Part shown: piece by piece, positions 9,301 through 18,176 of the stretch
Position numbering within the stretch: position 1 is the stretch's first letter
Layout: every line of letters starts with the position of its first letter
Source: Treponema vincentii
Lineage (GTDB): Bacteria > Spirochaetota > Spirochaetia > Treponematales > Treponemataceae
DNA length: 64,000 nt
Assembly: GCF_018336815.1 (NCBI RefSeq)
Contig: NZ_CP050497.1
Location: 434,001 to 498,000, forward strand
Direction: 5' to 3'
Notes under the pieces: model-generated
Told to the model about the DNA's origin: nothing
The model's input: only the letters and a program-made list of their open reading frames with translations
The model's database searches: none
Made by a program: the position numbers and the translations under genes

Positions 9301-9361
9301 AAGGATGTGAATTGTTCCTGCATCGTAGGTTTATTTTCAGCCACTGAAATAGTGCGTTCGT

Positions 9362-9580
9362 CAAAAATGTACATCCTTGTACATTTTTGCCTGCGAGATT
9401 TGCGATAAGCAAATCTCGTTTCTGCATGGAACCACCGCCGTCCTGAGGCAGTAGTGAATGCCGAGTTTGCACAAAACCGCTTCAGGATGACGGGCGAATA
9501 AAACAGCAACGACGTTTCACAAAAATTATATTTTTGTGAAACTCGCAAGTCAATTTACGCCACGGATGGTGTGAATTGAC
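9362..9580. repeat. Mirror-image composite hairpin repeat
   Basis: Six hairpins in the order long, type 2, short, short', type 2', long'. The first long stem is 9362-9372/9379-9389 with loop ATCCTT. CGAGATTTGC/GCAAATCTCG follows at 9394-9418, then a degenerate short hairpin near 9433. After a spacer come GTTTCACAAAAAT/ATTTTTGTGAAAC and a 13-bp stem 9549-9561/9568-9580 with loop ACGGAT, whose two imperfect pairs are both G-T. From 9580 to 9787 only weaker inverted repeats are seen, such as ACATTGC...GCAATGT. Confidence 0.75.
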
Positions 9581-9787
9581 GATGTCGCTTATTAACATAT
9601 ACGCGTTCAGCGCATCAATGCAGTAGTTTCCAAAGCTCACACTTTGTTCAACTGTTGCATTTTAAGGTGCTATTTGTGTGATGCAAGAATTCGTCGATCT
9701 ATTCGAAAACGAAAGTTTCAGAGTAGGTCTATTACATTGCCCGTATAGGACTTTGCAATGTCAGATTTGAATTGGGGTAGGTTTTTA

Positions 9788-10192
9788 TTATTCTTTTGTC
9801 CAGTCTTCGACTCTTAATCCGGGTATTCTGGAAAATTCTCTTGTATTATTTGTAACCACAGTCAGATTTCTTGCTAAACTTTGAGCAGCAATCTGTGTAT
9901 CAAAAGGTCCAATCGGAATCCCTTTATTTTCAAGATAAGCTCTAATCATCCCGTATATTTCTGTATCTTCTGTCGTAAAATCTATTATGTTAGTAAAATC
10001 GGAACAAAAATTCAGAAGAGCACGGCGATTTTTTTCTCTAAATTGACTTTTTGAAACACCATACTCCAACTCAGCAATTGTAATAGAAGAAAGAAATAAT
10101 TCTTCTTTTTTACAGTTAAATATCTTTTTCTTTAAATGTTGATTTTTATTCTTTATGAGAAAAATACAGATATTTGTATCGAGCAAATACAT
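9788..10192 (-). CDS. vapC: VapC toxin, PIN-domain tRNase type
   Basis: A 134-residue PIN protein starting MYLLDTNICIFLIKNK, the typical VapC opening with D-T-N at residues 5-7. Other acidic residues are Glu in ITIAELEYGVSKS near 42 and Asp in PIGPFDTQIAAQSLARN near 98; the segment LTVVTNNTREFSRIPGLRVE is the usual fourth motif region. The start is the ATG that overlaps the antitoxin stop as TGATG, not the TTG one codon earlier. VapC enzymes of this type often cut initiator tRNA. That activity is inferred from family resemblance. Confidence 0.93.
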   Translation of the reverse strand: MYLLDTNICIFLIKNKNQHLKKKIFNCKKEELFLSSITIAELEYGVSKSQFREKNRRALLNFCSDFTNIIDFTTEDTEIYGMIRAYLENKGIPIGPFDTQIAAQSLARNLTVVTNNTREFSRIPGLRVEDWTKE

Positions 10193-10422
10193 CAAAAACC
10201 TTCCCTTTCTTGCATTGCCGGTTGACTTCTTCCTTCTGCCATGAAATCATCAGAAAATTCGGAAAGACTTCTTTCAAGATTTTCCCAATTATTTTCTTTT
10301 GGTGTTAGGATTATTGATGAACCGATTTTCTTGATGAATAATTCAGAAACATCAATATGAAATTCTTTCGGTATCCTTACAGCCTGACTATTTCCACTTG
10401 TGAATACTTTTGTACAAACCAT
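10192..10422 (-). CDS. vapB: VapB antitoxin, AbrB/SpoVT fold
   Basis: A 76-residue antitoxin. Residues 4-25 (KVFTSGNSQAVRIPKEF) are the swapped-hairpin AbrB-type DNA-binding segment; the acidic, flexible C-terminus (ENLERSLSEFSDDFMAEG) should block the toxin active site. GGAGG sits 7 bases before the ATG. The stop overlaps the toxin start by one base, so translation is coupled. Autoregulation is likely through the palindrome directly upstream. Confidence 0.92.
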   Translation of the reverse strand: MVCTKVFTSGNSQAVRIPKEFHIDVSELFIKKIGSSIILTPKENNWENLERSLSEFSDDFMAEGRSQPAMQEREGF

Positions 10423-10433
10423 ATCAGCGCCTC

Positions 10434-10456
10434 CGTATACATTATAGTATATACAG
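10434..10456 (-). promoter_or_regulatory. vapB promoter -10 box within a palindromic operator
   Basis: GTATAC-ATTATA-GTATATAC (about 10434-10453) forms an imperfect dyad that contains a minus-strand TATAAT (10441-10446). Its position just ahead of vapB fits an operator for VapB/VapBC autorepression. Confidence 0.5.
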
Positions 10457-10529
10457 GAGTAAAATTATCGTCAACTTCTATTTGTCCCGGAAATCAATTT
10501 TTAGCTTTTTTAATCTTATTGTATGCAGG

Positions 10530-10637
10530 GTTAGCGATGGGAGCTGCACCGAAGGTGTTCCGAAACGAAGTGGAGGAATGGAGCGAAAGCGGAACAGCGG
10601 ACGTAGCGACCCGAACGAAGTGAGGGGAACCCCATAA
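10530..10637. repeat. GC-rich inverted/direct repeat tract
   Basis: A tract much richer in G than its neighbours. CCGAAACGAAGTGGAGG and CCGAACGAAGTGAGGGG are near-direct repeats, and TGTTCCG pairs with CGGAACA. The edges GGGTT and AACCCC are complementary. No credible gene is seen. The region ends near ATTTAAC (10635), and GTTAGAG follows at 10753, so it may be a degraded attC, but the inner boxes are not convincing. Confidence 0.35.
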
Positions 10638-10769
10638 TTTAACTTTATTAACATACCTCGGAATCTGCAACCGCGGCAGAGGCGGTAATTATCTTTTTTT
10701 ATTTGACGATGATAATAAAGACAGCCGATAAGAGCCGGTGCAGTGAACGCTTTGTTAGAGGAGAAATGA

Positions 10770-12090
10770 GTGAAACGACCGATACTATCTATTGCCTGTG
10801 TATTGATTCCGGTTATTGCATTTACGAACGGGAGAATCAGCATTTCGGAGCGCGCCGACTATTCGGTTTACAAAAACGGCGCGTATGCGGGGCTTACCTA
10901 TCGGGAAGCGTATATCTACCTTGATGAAAAAGCTGCCGTTTATAACGATGAGCCGGCCTATCGATATGAGGGGGAGGCCTTTGTGCTGGAAGAAACCCGC
11001 AAGAATATGGTTGGTATGGCAAAAAAACTTGATGAAATTAGACCGATTGCTTTTACACAGTCGGCTCATCCGGCAGTCGGAAACGCGAACCGGTCAGGAC
11101 TACACCATTCCAGACTGGACTTTACACAAGACTCGGGTTATCCGCTGCTGCGGAACTTTCCGGCAAGCCCCGCACAACAGCTTGACCTGCAAGATATCGG
11201 AAAAAAATGGACAGCAGAAAGTGTGATCGTAGTGTGTCCACAGCAAGGAAAAAATGCTACGCGGATTCCGGTATTGGCTGAATATCAATACATCGGCAAA
11301 AAGAAATATAATGGAAAGGATACTCATTATGTAAAGGCGGTGTTTGCCGTGCGGTATCACGGTGAAGATCAGTTAGGCGATGCTGATATGCTCCGTTCGG
11401 AAGGAAGCAGGACGGCGGATATTTATCTGGATGAGCGGAGCCGCCCGCTCTTTATTCGAGAAAAAATCGATGAAACATTTTTTTACAAGGGTGACGAAAC
11501 AATCCGGCAGCGCGGCTTTTTGCTGCATTTTTATAACTACGGACAGCATACCGTTTATAACGGCGGCTCCATACCGGTACCGGCATTACTTGGCGACAGT
11601 AAGAAACCTGCGAAACCTCCTGTCCGGCAATCTGAGAAAACGCTAAGCGAGACAACACCGCACGTACCGGCAAAACCGGAGAGCTCAAACAAGGAGCGCA
11701 TAAAAGATAAGGGAGACGGTATTTTTAATGTGCAGGAAACGCCGCGCGGCATACTGCTGAATTTGAAGAATGTAAACTTTGTGGCAGATAAAGCGGAATT
11801 ATTACACGGAGAAGATAAAAAACTCAATGAAATAGCCGCCATATTAAAAACGCTGACCTTTAAAAAACCTTTTTGTTGAAGGCCATACCGCTGATGTCGG
11901 CGATAAGAGCACCCAACACGGACTCTCTCTCCGGCGTGCAAAAACAGTTGTCGATGAGCTGACCAAACGCGGCATCCCGGCCGGTGTATTCATCTATAGC
12001 GGCGCAGGAGGCACAAAGCCGATTGCGTCGAACAGAACCGAAGCGGAACGCGCACTAAACCGGCGTGTCGAAATCACCGTTATGGAATAA
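10770..12090 (+). pseudogene. OmpA-family envelope protein, frameshifted
   Basis: The GTG start at 10770 has AGGAG six bases upstream and opens a signal peptide (MKRPILSIACVLIPVIAFTNG). A central region of unknown fold follows. The C-terminal OmpA-like peptidoglycan-binding domain begins at LKNVNFVADKAELL. Translation then stops at 11877 after a run of six A (11862-11867). With five A the frame continues through VEGHTADVGDKSTQHGLSLR and ends RALNRRVEITVME at 12090, giving 439 residues. The domain would tether the outer membrane to peptidoglycan. The shift could be a true lesion, slippage-controlled expression or a sequence error. Confidence 0.8.
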
Positions 12091-12127
12091 ACTATCCCCA
12101 CCCACTGACATACACAAAAAGATCTCT

Positions 12128-12155
12128 TTGCGATTTGTTAGTTTAATGATATAAT
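12128..12155 (+). promoter_or_regulatory. Promoter of a predicted leaderless gene
   Basis: TTGCGA (12128-12133), a 16-base spacer and TATAAT (12150-12155). The expected start of transcription, 7 bases past the -10 box, is 12162, exactly the A of the ATG. Confidence 0.7.
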
Positions 12156-12161
12156 CGCTTT

Positions 12162-13088
12162 ATGTATAAATTATATCGATATGGATTACTATGTATCTGC
12201 TTTGCCTTTATGGTGAGCAGCTGTGTTTCTACTTCTTCGGCAAAACGCGATGGGGGAAAAGTTCAAAATTACGGCAAGGATGGTCGGGATATTCTGCTTA
12301 TCTTTACCGGTTCCGATTGGTCACAAGAAGCGGAAGAGTTTTCAAAAAATATCCTTACCGAATCATGCAAAACGGAATTAGCGGAGGACTATGCCGCCCG
12401 TTTTATCGACTTGTTACACAATCCTACTGAAAGTGAACGAAAGACGGCGCAAAAGAATTATCTATTGTTTTCGGAATATGCAGTGCCTGAAGTTCCTTTT
12501 GTCGTACTACAAACAGCCGAACGAGATATGTATGCCGCTGCCGTTATAGAAGCTGATATAAAAACAGAAGCTCAGTTGATAGAAAAAATCAAAGCGCTGA
12601 CTGCACAGCGGACAAGCGTCGTTGAAGCGCGAAAGCGTATCAATACGGCAAAAGGAGCGGAAAAAGCCCGTGCGATCGATGAGTTTTTAAATACGGTCGG
12701 CAATGCGGAGGCGCATCGCTATGATTCTTTACGCATGCAAGTCCCCGCACTGGATCCTCATAATAAATCGGGACTCAAAGGAAAGTACGTATTGATGAGC
12801 GCCGACATACGGGCAAAGAGCTTTGCGCAGCAGGGGAATTATCTTAAAGCAGGTGATGAGTACAAAGCCGCTGCAGAAACAGGCGATCTTTCTCCCGCCG
12901 AATTGCAACTTGCATGGTATTTAACCGCTTATTCCTATTTGATGACAGGAAGCGCCGATACGGAAACTGTCGTTGGATACCTGCAAAAAGCGATTCAAGC
13001 CGATCCACAAAACACCGCGGTGCAGCAGCTCAATCAGGCAATACATAAGTTGCAAAACGATATTCAGTTAAAAAACAATGAAAGATAA
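12162..13088 (+). CDS. Thioredoxin-like lipoprotein with TPR tail
   Basis: A 308-residue lipoprotein; the signal peptide ends at the lipobox VSSC. Residues 43-130 read like a thioredoxin fold (DILLIFTGSDWSQEAEEFSK, then a PEVPFVVLQTAERD segment with the cis-Pro). The redox C-x-x-C is replaced by S-D-W-S, so it is probably not an oxidoreductase. Residues 205-300 hold tetratricopeptide-like helices (FAQQGNYLKAGDEYKAAAE). It precedes the YheO-type regulator by 15 bases and may be co-transcribed. The function is unknown; an envelope scaffold role is a guess. Confidence 0.7.
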   Translation: MYKLYRYGLLCICFAFMVSSCVSTSSAKRDGGKVQNYGKDGRDILLIFTGSDWSQEAEEFSKNILTESCKTELAEDYAARFIDLLHNPTESERKTAQKNYLLFSEYAVPEVPFVVLQTAERDMYAAAVIEADIKTEAQLIEKIKALTAQRTSVVEARKRINTAKGAEKARAIDEFLNTVGNAEAHRYDSLRMQVPALDPHNKSGLKGKYVLMSADIRAKSFAQQGNYLKAGDEYKAAAETGDLSPAELQLAWYLTAYSYLMTGSADTETVVGYLQKAIQADPQNTAVQQLNQAIHKLQNDIQLKNNER

Positions 13089-13103
13089 AAGGAATTACAC
13101 GGT

Positions 13104-13751
13104 ATGATGTCCAAACACACCCTTACGCTGCTACAACAAATTGCACATGGTATTGCGATTCACTTCGGTAATAATTGCGAAGTTCTTGTACATGATCTGA
13201 CGGCTGACTATACTAACAGCTCCATCGTTATCATAGAAAACGGCAATGTTACCATGCGAAAGCTAGGCGACGGCCCGTCTCATGTAGTGCTTGAGGCGCT
13301 GCATAGCGATCATAAAACGTTGGAAGATAAACTGAGCTATCTGACCAAAACAAAGGACGGGCGCATTCTTAAATCAAGTAGTATGTTTATCAGAGGCGAA
13401 GATAATGCAATCGAGGCGGTGCTCTCGATCAATCTTGATATTACGCCGATGCAGATGGCAGAAAATGTGTTACAGCAGCTTATTTCACCCGTCAGCACTA
13501 AAAATGAACCTGAAAATATTCCTCAAAATGTCAACGATTTGTTGGACGAACTTATCGAACAGTCCGTCCGTATTGTGGGTAAGCCTGTTGCGTTAATGAA
13601 TAAAGAAGACAAAATCGCGGCTATTAAGTTTTTAAATAACTCCGGTGCTTTTTTAATTACAAAATCCGGCGATAAGATTTCAACCCACTTCGGCATTTCC
13701 AAGTACACGCTCTACAGTTATATAGATGCCGGTGCAAACGGGCATCAATGA
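13104..13751 (+). CDS. YheO/DauR-type transcriptional regulator
   Basis: A 215-residue protein with a PAS-like YheO domain (residues 5-115, including NCEVLVHDLTADYTNSSIVI) and a C-terminal helix-turn-helix (residues 165-212, ending STHFGISKYTLYSYID). Members such as DauR sense small molecules and repress amino-acid catabolic genes. AAAGGA lies 10 bases before the first of two adjacent ATGs, so the start could be one codon later. The regulated genes are not evident; the nearest downstream gene is the TtcA-like protein. Confidence 0.88.
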   Translation: MMSKHTLTLLQQIAHGIAIHFGNNCEVLVHDLTADYTNSSIVIIENGNVTMRKLGDGPSHVVLEALHSDHKTLEDKLSYLTKTKDGRILKSSSMFIRGEDNAIEAVLSINLDITPMQMAENVLQQLISPVSTKNEPENIPQNVNDLLDELIEQSVRIVGKPVALMNKEDKIAAIKFLNNSGAFLITKSGDKISTHFGISKYTLYSYIDAGANGHQ

Positions 13752-13812
13752 TTTCAAGCCGCACTTTATACCGGCAGCGGTAATAGGCTGCTTGCACATA
13801 CGGCTCTTCACT

Positions 13813-14520
13813 ATGGCAAACCCCAAGCTGTTTAGAACCATCGATAAGGCTGTTTCCGAATATAACATGATAGAAGCTGGAGACAGGATTTTGATTGCCG
13901 CTTCCGGTGGAAAGGATTCGACCGCCCTTACGGAATATTTTGCAGCGCGGCTGCAGCGCCGCCATCCGATTTTTGAAGCCGCCGCGCTCCATATTGCTAC
14001 GGATATCGGCTCCGAGTTTGCCCCTGAATTGGCGGCGCGCTTTAAAAGCTGGGGCATTGATTTAACCGTTAAAACCATTTCGGTACTAGAGCGGCTTAAA
14101 ACCGGCAAAAAGATGAACTGCTGGTGGTGCTCCAGCCAGCGCCGGTTGGAACTGAGCAAATATGCGCAGGAACACGGCTTTAATAAAATTGCGCTCGGGC
14201 ACCACTTGGACGACATCCTTGAAACGGCGCTGATGAATGCGCTCACCAAAGGAGAGCTTGCGGCAATGCCTCCGGTACTGAGGTTCGATAAATTCCCGTT
14301 GACATTTATCCGCCCGCTCTGCCTTGCCGACATTCCGATGATTATCCGTCATGCTGAAATGCAGGGGTATATTTCTTCCACCTGTACCTGTAGCTATCAG
14401 GATAATTCAGGCAGAAAAATCGCCCGTTCCCGATTGGATAAGCTAACGGGCGGCAACTATGAGTTAAAGCGTAAGCTCTTCGATGCGTTACGGAATATCA
14501 ATGTGGCGTACCTACCCTAG
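13813..14520 (+). CDS. TtcA-like tRNA thiolation protein
   Basis: A 235-residue PP-loop ATPase. The ATP-binding motif AASGGKDSTALTEYF is followed by a CWWCSSQRR cysteine pair, the segment ALGHHLDDILETALMNAL and a further STCTCSY cysteine motif. These are the hallmarks of the TtcA/TtuA group, which carries an iron-sulfur cluster and thiolates tRNA. I started the gene at MANPKLFRTIDKAV because the longer frame overlaps the regulator gene and adds no conserved sequence; no clear Shine-Dalgarno box precedes either. Whether it modifies C32 of tRNA as in E. coli TtcA is inferred. Confidence 0.85.
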   Translation: MANPKLFRTIDKAVSEYNMIEAGDRILIAASGGKDSTALTEYFAARLQRRHPIFEAAALHIATDIGSEFAPELAARFKSWGIDLTVKTISVLERLKTGKKMNCWWCSSQRRLELSKYAQEHGFNKIALGHHLDDILETALMNALTKGELAAMPPVLRFDKFPLTFIRPLCLADIPMIIRHAEMQGYISSTCTCSYQDNSGRKIARSRLDKLTGGNYELKRKLFDALRNINVAYLP

Positions 14521-14579
14521 CAACATTTGCGATATATTGTTATTGTTCACTTATCGACGGGCGTGTATAGCAGGCTCTT

Positions 14580-15266
14580 TTACACTTTCAGCGTTCGCAG
14601 GTAGTCCTTTATTTCCGGAGAAATCCGGCGGCTCTCTATCGCTTTTTGAATGGTTTTGTTGTGGGTAAAGGGGGCAAGCCTTTGCTTTTTGATATATGGG
14701 AGCGCTGCATCGTACTGTTTAATCAGCGCAAAGCTGAAATACCACGCAATCATCATATTGATGTAATACTCGTCCGATTTTACAGAGGCAACGAGTTCAA
14801 GCATTTCCGGTTTAAACCGGTCATCAAGATAATTCGACAACAAGAGATTGATGGCGTACCGGACGGTATAAGTGCGGGGCGACCGTATCCAGAGCAAAAT
14901 TTTTTGATATACCTCATCTGGATATTTTTTAAAGAGCGGCGGTACAAAGGTATCGCAGGTTGCCCAGTTGTCGATAAACGGTAAAAACCGTTCCGTTTCG
15001 GTTATGGCGGTATCAAAGTCTTTGATATTTTCGATGAGGAATGCGTGGAGATTGTTTTCTTCAAAATACCGGTGCGGAAGGGTTTGCATAAAAGTAGCAG
15101 ACTGCTTCGGTTCTGTTTTAAACAGGTCTTTCGCAAATTTTCGTAAAAGAGGCGTTCGGATCCCAATCATAAGTTTCGGGTCTACGGTAGGGATGAGCTT
15201 TGCATTAAAATCCCGATATGATATATCTTGCATCGCTAAAAGCTTACTTTGAATTGATTCCATCAT
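14580..15266 (-). CDS. DNA alkylation repair protein, AlkD type
   Basis: A 228-residue HEAT-repeat protein of the AlkC/AlkD family. Recognisable blocks are MIGIRTPLLRKFAKDLF, FIDNWATCDTFVPPLF (the W and D that line the lesion-binding groove) and RYAINLLLSNYL. AlkD-type glycosylases remove N3- and N7-alkylated purines. The start MMESIQSKLL is chosen for its GGAG box three bases upstream; an earlier GTG is possible. It is the last gene of a TPR-TraB-AlkD run on the minus strand with short gaps. The gap of 60 bases to the convergent TtcA gene contains no obvious terminator. Confidence 0.88.
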   Translation of the reverse strand: MMESIQSKLLAMQDISYRDFNAKLIPTVDPKLMIGIRTPLLRKFAKDLFKTEPKQSATFMQTLPHRYFEENNLHAFLIENIKDFDTAITETERFLPFIDNWATCDTFVPPLFKKYPDEVYQKILLWIRSPRTYTVRYAINLLLSNYLDDRFKPEMLELVASVKSDEYYINMMIAWYFSFALIKQYDAALPYIKKQRLAPFTHNKTIQKAIESRRISPEIKDYLRTLKV

Positions 15267-15297
15267 TCTCTCCATGACAATCGCGCCGGACACTTCC

Positions 15298-16473
15298 TTA
15301 TAATAAGCCGCTTACCAGTGCAGGCACTGCGATAAAGTTTCCGATTGCTCCGCCGAGGCTGGATAAAAAGAAGATCAACAGAATGTGCGCAATTTTATTT
15401 TTGTACCAACCCTTAATGCTCGTTACGTCGGTAGTCAGATTTTCCATATCGGCAACTTGAGGCTTGCGAACCCATGCTTGAACAATGCCGGTGAATAAGC
15501 CGACGCCGATAAACGGATTAAGGGTTGCAAGCGGGGCGCCCAAAAAGCCGGTTATGATGCTCAACGGATGACCAAGCGCAAGCAGTGTGCCGAATGCGGC
15601 AAGGCTTCCGTTCCAGAGTAGCCAGCGCATCAGCAACGCGCTTGACGCTGCAACACCGCCTTTCATGAAACCCGCTGCAATAAGCAGCACAATCAGCGCC
15701 GGTAATATCCAGCCCGAAATTTTTGCAAAACCACTCTTCGGCGGTACGTCCGCAATATCGGATACATCGTTCGGCGCTGTCCCGTTTTGGAGTTTTTCGA
15801 TGTAGGCGGCGGTACCTTCAAGGTGTCCCGCTCCTAAAACCGCAACGGTTTTCTTTCCTGCCGCATTCCATATTTTTGTCGCTAAATAACGGTCACGCTC
15901 GTCGATGAGGGCTTCTTTTACCTGCGGCAAGTATTCCGCCATTTCCGCCATCATGCTGTCCATCTCGCTTTTGTCTTTCAGCGCTTCAATCTCGTCCGCG
16001 CTGAGTTTTTCGGTAGAAAAGGCGCTGCTGAGCAGCGTTGCCAAAAGCTTCGATTTTCCCCACAGATTGTTCTTTGCCCATGCCCGTTTGAGCGTGATGT
16101 GAATCGGCCTGTCTACAAGTTCGGTTTTAATCGAAAGTTCTTTCGCGGCGGTAATGGCGGCCTTCATTTCATCCCCCGGCTTAACCCCGACATCGGCGCC
16201 GATCCGTTTCTGAAAAGCGGCAAGCACGAGATTAGCAAGCAGCAAAAAGCCTTTTCCGCTTTTAAGCACCTCGATAATATCGAGCTCTTGCCAGCGCTTT
16301 TCGTCGGTAAGCGCTTTGTACCGTTGTTCATCCAATTCGACGCAAACACAATCGGGCTGTTCGTCGTGGATACACTGTTCAACATCATCGATGCTTTCTT
16401 TTGAAATATGCGCCGTTCCAAGCAAGATGATTTCTTTATCATTTAAGGTAATACGTTTCAACGTTTGATTCAT
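15298..16473 (-). CDS. TraB/PrgY family membrane protein
   Basis: A 391-residue protein. The N-terminal 230 residues are the TraB/Tiki-like domain with the signature LLGTAHISKESIDDV, a conserved VCVELDEQRY segment and the second motif VAVLGAGHLEGTAAYIEKL. Three or four membrane helices fill residues 255-391. PrgY of enterococci reduces the activity of a peptide pheromone, and related Tiki proteins are metalloproteases acting on Wnt. The spirochete protein's substrate is unknown. It is 10 bases from the upstream TPR gene and probably co-transcribed with it. Confidence 0.9.
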   Translation of the reverse strand: MNQTLKRITLNDKEIILLGTAHISKESIDDVEQCIHDEQPDCVCVELDEQRYKALTDEKRWQELDIIEVLKSGKGFLLLANLVLAAFQKRIGADVGVKPGDEMKAAITAAKELSIKTELVDRPIHITLKRAWAKNNLWGKSKLLATLLSSAFSTEKLSADEIEALKDKSEMDSMMAEMAEYLPQVKEALIDERDRYLATKIWNAAGKKTVAVLGAGHLEGTAAYIEKLQNGTAPNDVSDIADVPPKSGFAKISGWILPALIVLLIAAGFMKGGVAASSALLMRWLLWNGSLAAFGTLLALGHPLSIITGFLGAPLATLNPFIGVGLFTGIVQAWVRKPQVADMENLTTDVTSIKGWYKNKIAHILLIFFLSSLGGAIGNFIAVPALVSGLL

Positions 16474-16482
16474 GAGCTTGTC

Positions 16483-17949
16483 CTATTTTTTTGCCGTAGT
16501 ATCCGTATTCGCAGTAAGCTCGCTTACCGCAAGCCGGTATTCAAAAAAGCTCGGAGTCTGGGTTGTTTTGATTTCGAGCAGAACTTTTTCGGCAAGATGT
16601 CCTTTACCTGCCAGCCGATAGAATTCAGCCAGATAAAAAAACTTGCGTAAGCGTTCCGTTTCATCTTTTTCTTTTGTGATGCGGTTATTGACATCACTAT
16701 CACCGGCGAAGTCGATAAAGAGGCGGCATAGATAGTAATCGGTTTCGTGTTTTGTGCGGTCTATCGTTTTAAGATATTTTGACATAAAATCTTTCGCTTC
16801 TTTTTTCTTACCCATTTTATAGCTGCATACCGTTGCGGATAGTGCATAATAGACATTTGTGGGAGCATAACGCAGGGCGTTTACAAAGGCGCGGCGGGAA
16901 TCCTCCCAATCTTTTTTTTCAAACAGCAAAATCCCGAGTCCTTCATACGCAAAGTAATATTGAGGATAGAGTTCGGTTACTTTTTTGTAATGCTTTATCG
17001 CATCTTCCTTATTACCGAGGTCATCGTTTAATCCCGCAAGGTAAATATGGACAAAATATGAATCGGGAATAAGTTCGATGGCGCGGTTAAATGCAGCAAG
17101 TGATTCTTCTCTTCTTCCTATTTGTAGATTATAAGAGCCGAGGTCTGTCCAATGCGAAGCGGTATCGGGTTCCAATTCAGTTGCTTTTTGTATATCCGCA
17201 ATCGCTTCAGCCATGCGATTTGTTTCCGATTTTATCCGTGCTAATTCGGCAATTGCAAGGCTGTTCTTCGGCTGATACTTCAAGACTGTAAGGTAGCATT
17301 GCTCCGCCTCCGTCATCTTGTTATCCAAATAATACACCTTACCGCACCAAATAAGTGCTTCAATATCATTCGGGTGTTTTTGCAAAATTTTGTTGAATGT
17401 TTTCCCTGCTTCTTTATAGTTTCCTTGGTCGTAAAAATCGATGCCTTCTTCCAGTAATGCCTGTACATTATCTGGCTCAAGCTTTAATATCTTTTTTAAA
17501 TACGTTTTTCGCATTTTTTTATCTTTTTTTGCTTGAGCAATCATTGTCATTGAATACAGAACATTGAGGTCGTTGGGATATTGTTTTTCCAGAGCTTTTG
17601 CCGTTGTCTCCGCATCCTTTATACGTCCGGTTGAAATGAGTACGGCAACCTTTAAATTCCGTATTGAAAGGGAATCTCTGTCCTCTTCGGGCAATGTGTC
17701 AAAGAGTGCGATGGCTTCTTCCCATTTTTGCTCGCTTAGTAATGCACTAAGCTGCTGTCCGAATATAACACGCGGTGGGATTTCTTCAGTAGCTTTCGTC
17801 GTATTGTCGGTTGCCGCGGTCTTTTCGGATACTTTCCGGTTAGACTGTGTATGAGGTTTTGCACTCTGTGCGCTTAAGCAGGAAAGCATACCGATTATAA
17901 GGCAAATACATACGGTTTTTTTTGAAATACTTCCATACAAATTTTTCAT
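16483..17949 (-). CDS. Exported tetratricopeptide-repeat protein
   Basis: A 488-residue protein with an N-terminal signal (KKTVCICLIIGMLSCLSAQS). It could be cut after LSAQS or be a lipoprotein at the single Cys in MLSC; the lipobox is not ideal. From residue 75 on there are about ten tetratricopeptide repeats, for example AEQCYLTVLKYQPKNSLAIA and AIKHYKKVTELYPQYYFAYE. TPR arrays scaffold protein complexes in the periplasm or envelope. AGGAG stands five bases before the ATG. It opens the TPR-TraB-AlkD operon and is divergent from the next gene, from which it is separated by a hairpin repeat. Confidence 0.88.
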   Translation of the reverse strand: MKNLYGSISKKTVCICLIIGMLSCLSAQSAKPHTQSNRKVSEKTAATDNTTKATEEIPPRVIFGQQLSALLSEQKWEEAIALFDTLPEEDRDSLSIRNLKVAVLISTGRIKDAETTAKALEKQYPNDLNVLYSMTMIAQAKKDKKMRKTYLKKILKLEPDNVQALLEEGIDFYDQGNYKEAGKTFNKILQKHPNDIEALIWCGKVYYLDNKMTEAEQCYLTVLKYQPKNSLAIAELARIKSETNRMAEAIADIQKATELEPDTASHWTDLGSYNLQIGRREESLAAFNRAIELIPDSYFVHIYLAGLNDDLGNKEDAIKHYKKVTELYPQYYFAYEGLGILLFEKKDWEDSRRAFVNALRYAPTNVYYALSATVCSYKMGKKKEAKDFMSKYLKTIDRTKHETDYYLCRLFIDFAGDSDVNNRITKEKDETERLRKFFYLAEFYRLAGKGHLAEKVLLEIKTTQTPSFFEYRLAVSELTANTDTTAKK

Positions 17950-18013
17950 GAAGACTCCTACGGAACGGTGATTAACTAAAACTAAAGAAACTGCTCAAAG
18001 ACTTTCGCTTTTG

Positions 18014-18135
18014 CATAACCCCGCTAGTCTACCCAAGTTTTTCAATCTGGTCTAGCGGTTATGTTAAACAGTTGTACATCCGTGTACACTTTTAATGATG
18101 CGACAACGCAGATGTATCGTATATTTGCAAAGGGG
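18014..18135. repeat. Hairpin repeat in a divergent promoter region
   Basis: CATAACCCCGCTAG pairs with CTAGCGGTTATG around 18014-18062. A second hairpin follows, TGTAC-ATCCGT-GTACA at 18073-18088. The right end, GCGACAACGCAGATG then TCGTATATTT (18103-18130), is almost the same as at 59000-59030. The element lies between two divergent genes and so belongs to their upstream regions. Confidence 0.6.
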
Positions 18136-18176
18136 AGGATTGCAATTATTATCCCCTTTTATTAGACTAACAACCT

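Noticed and set aside
10635-10759. attC site between ATTTAAC and GTTAGAG
   Set aside because: The last base of GTTAGAG breaks the consensus and no L''/L' pairing is seen; kept only as a remark on the GC-rich tract.
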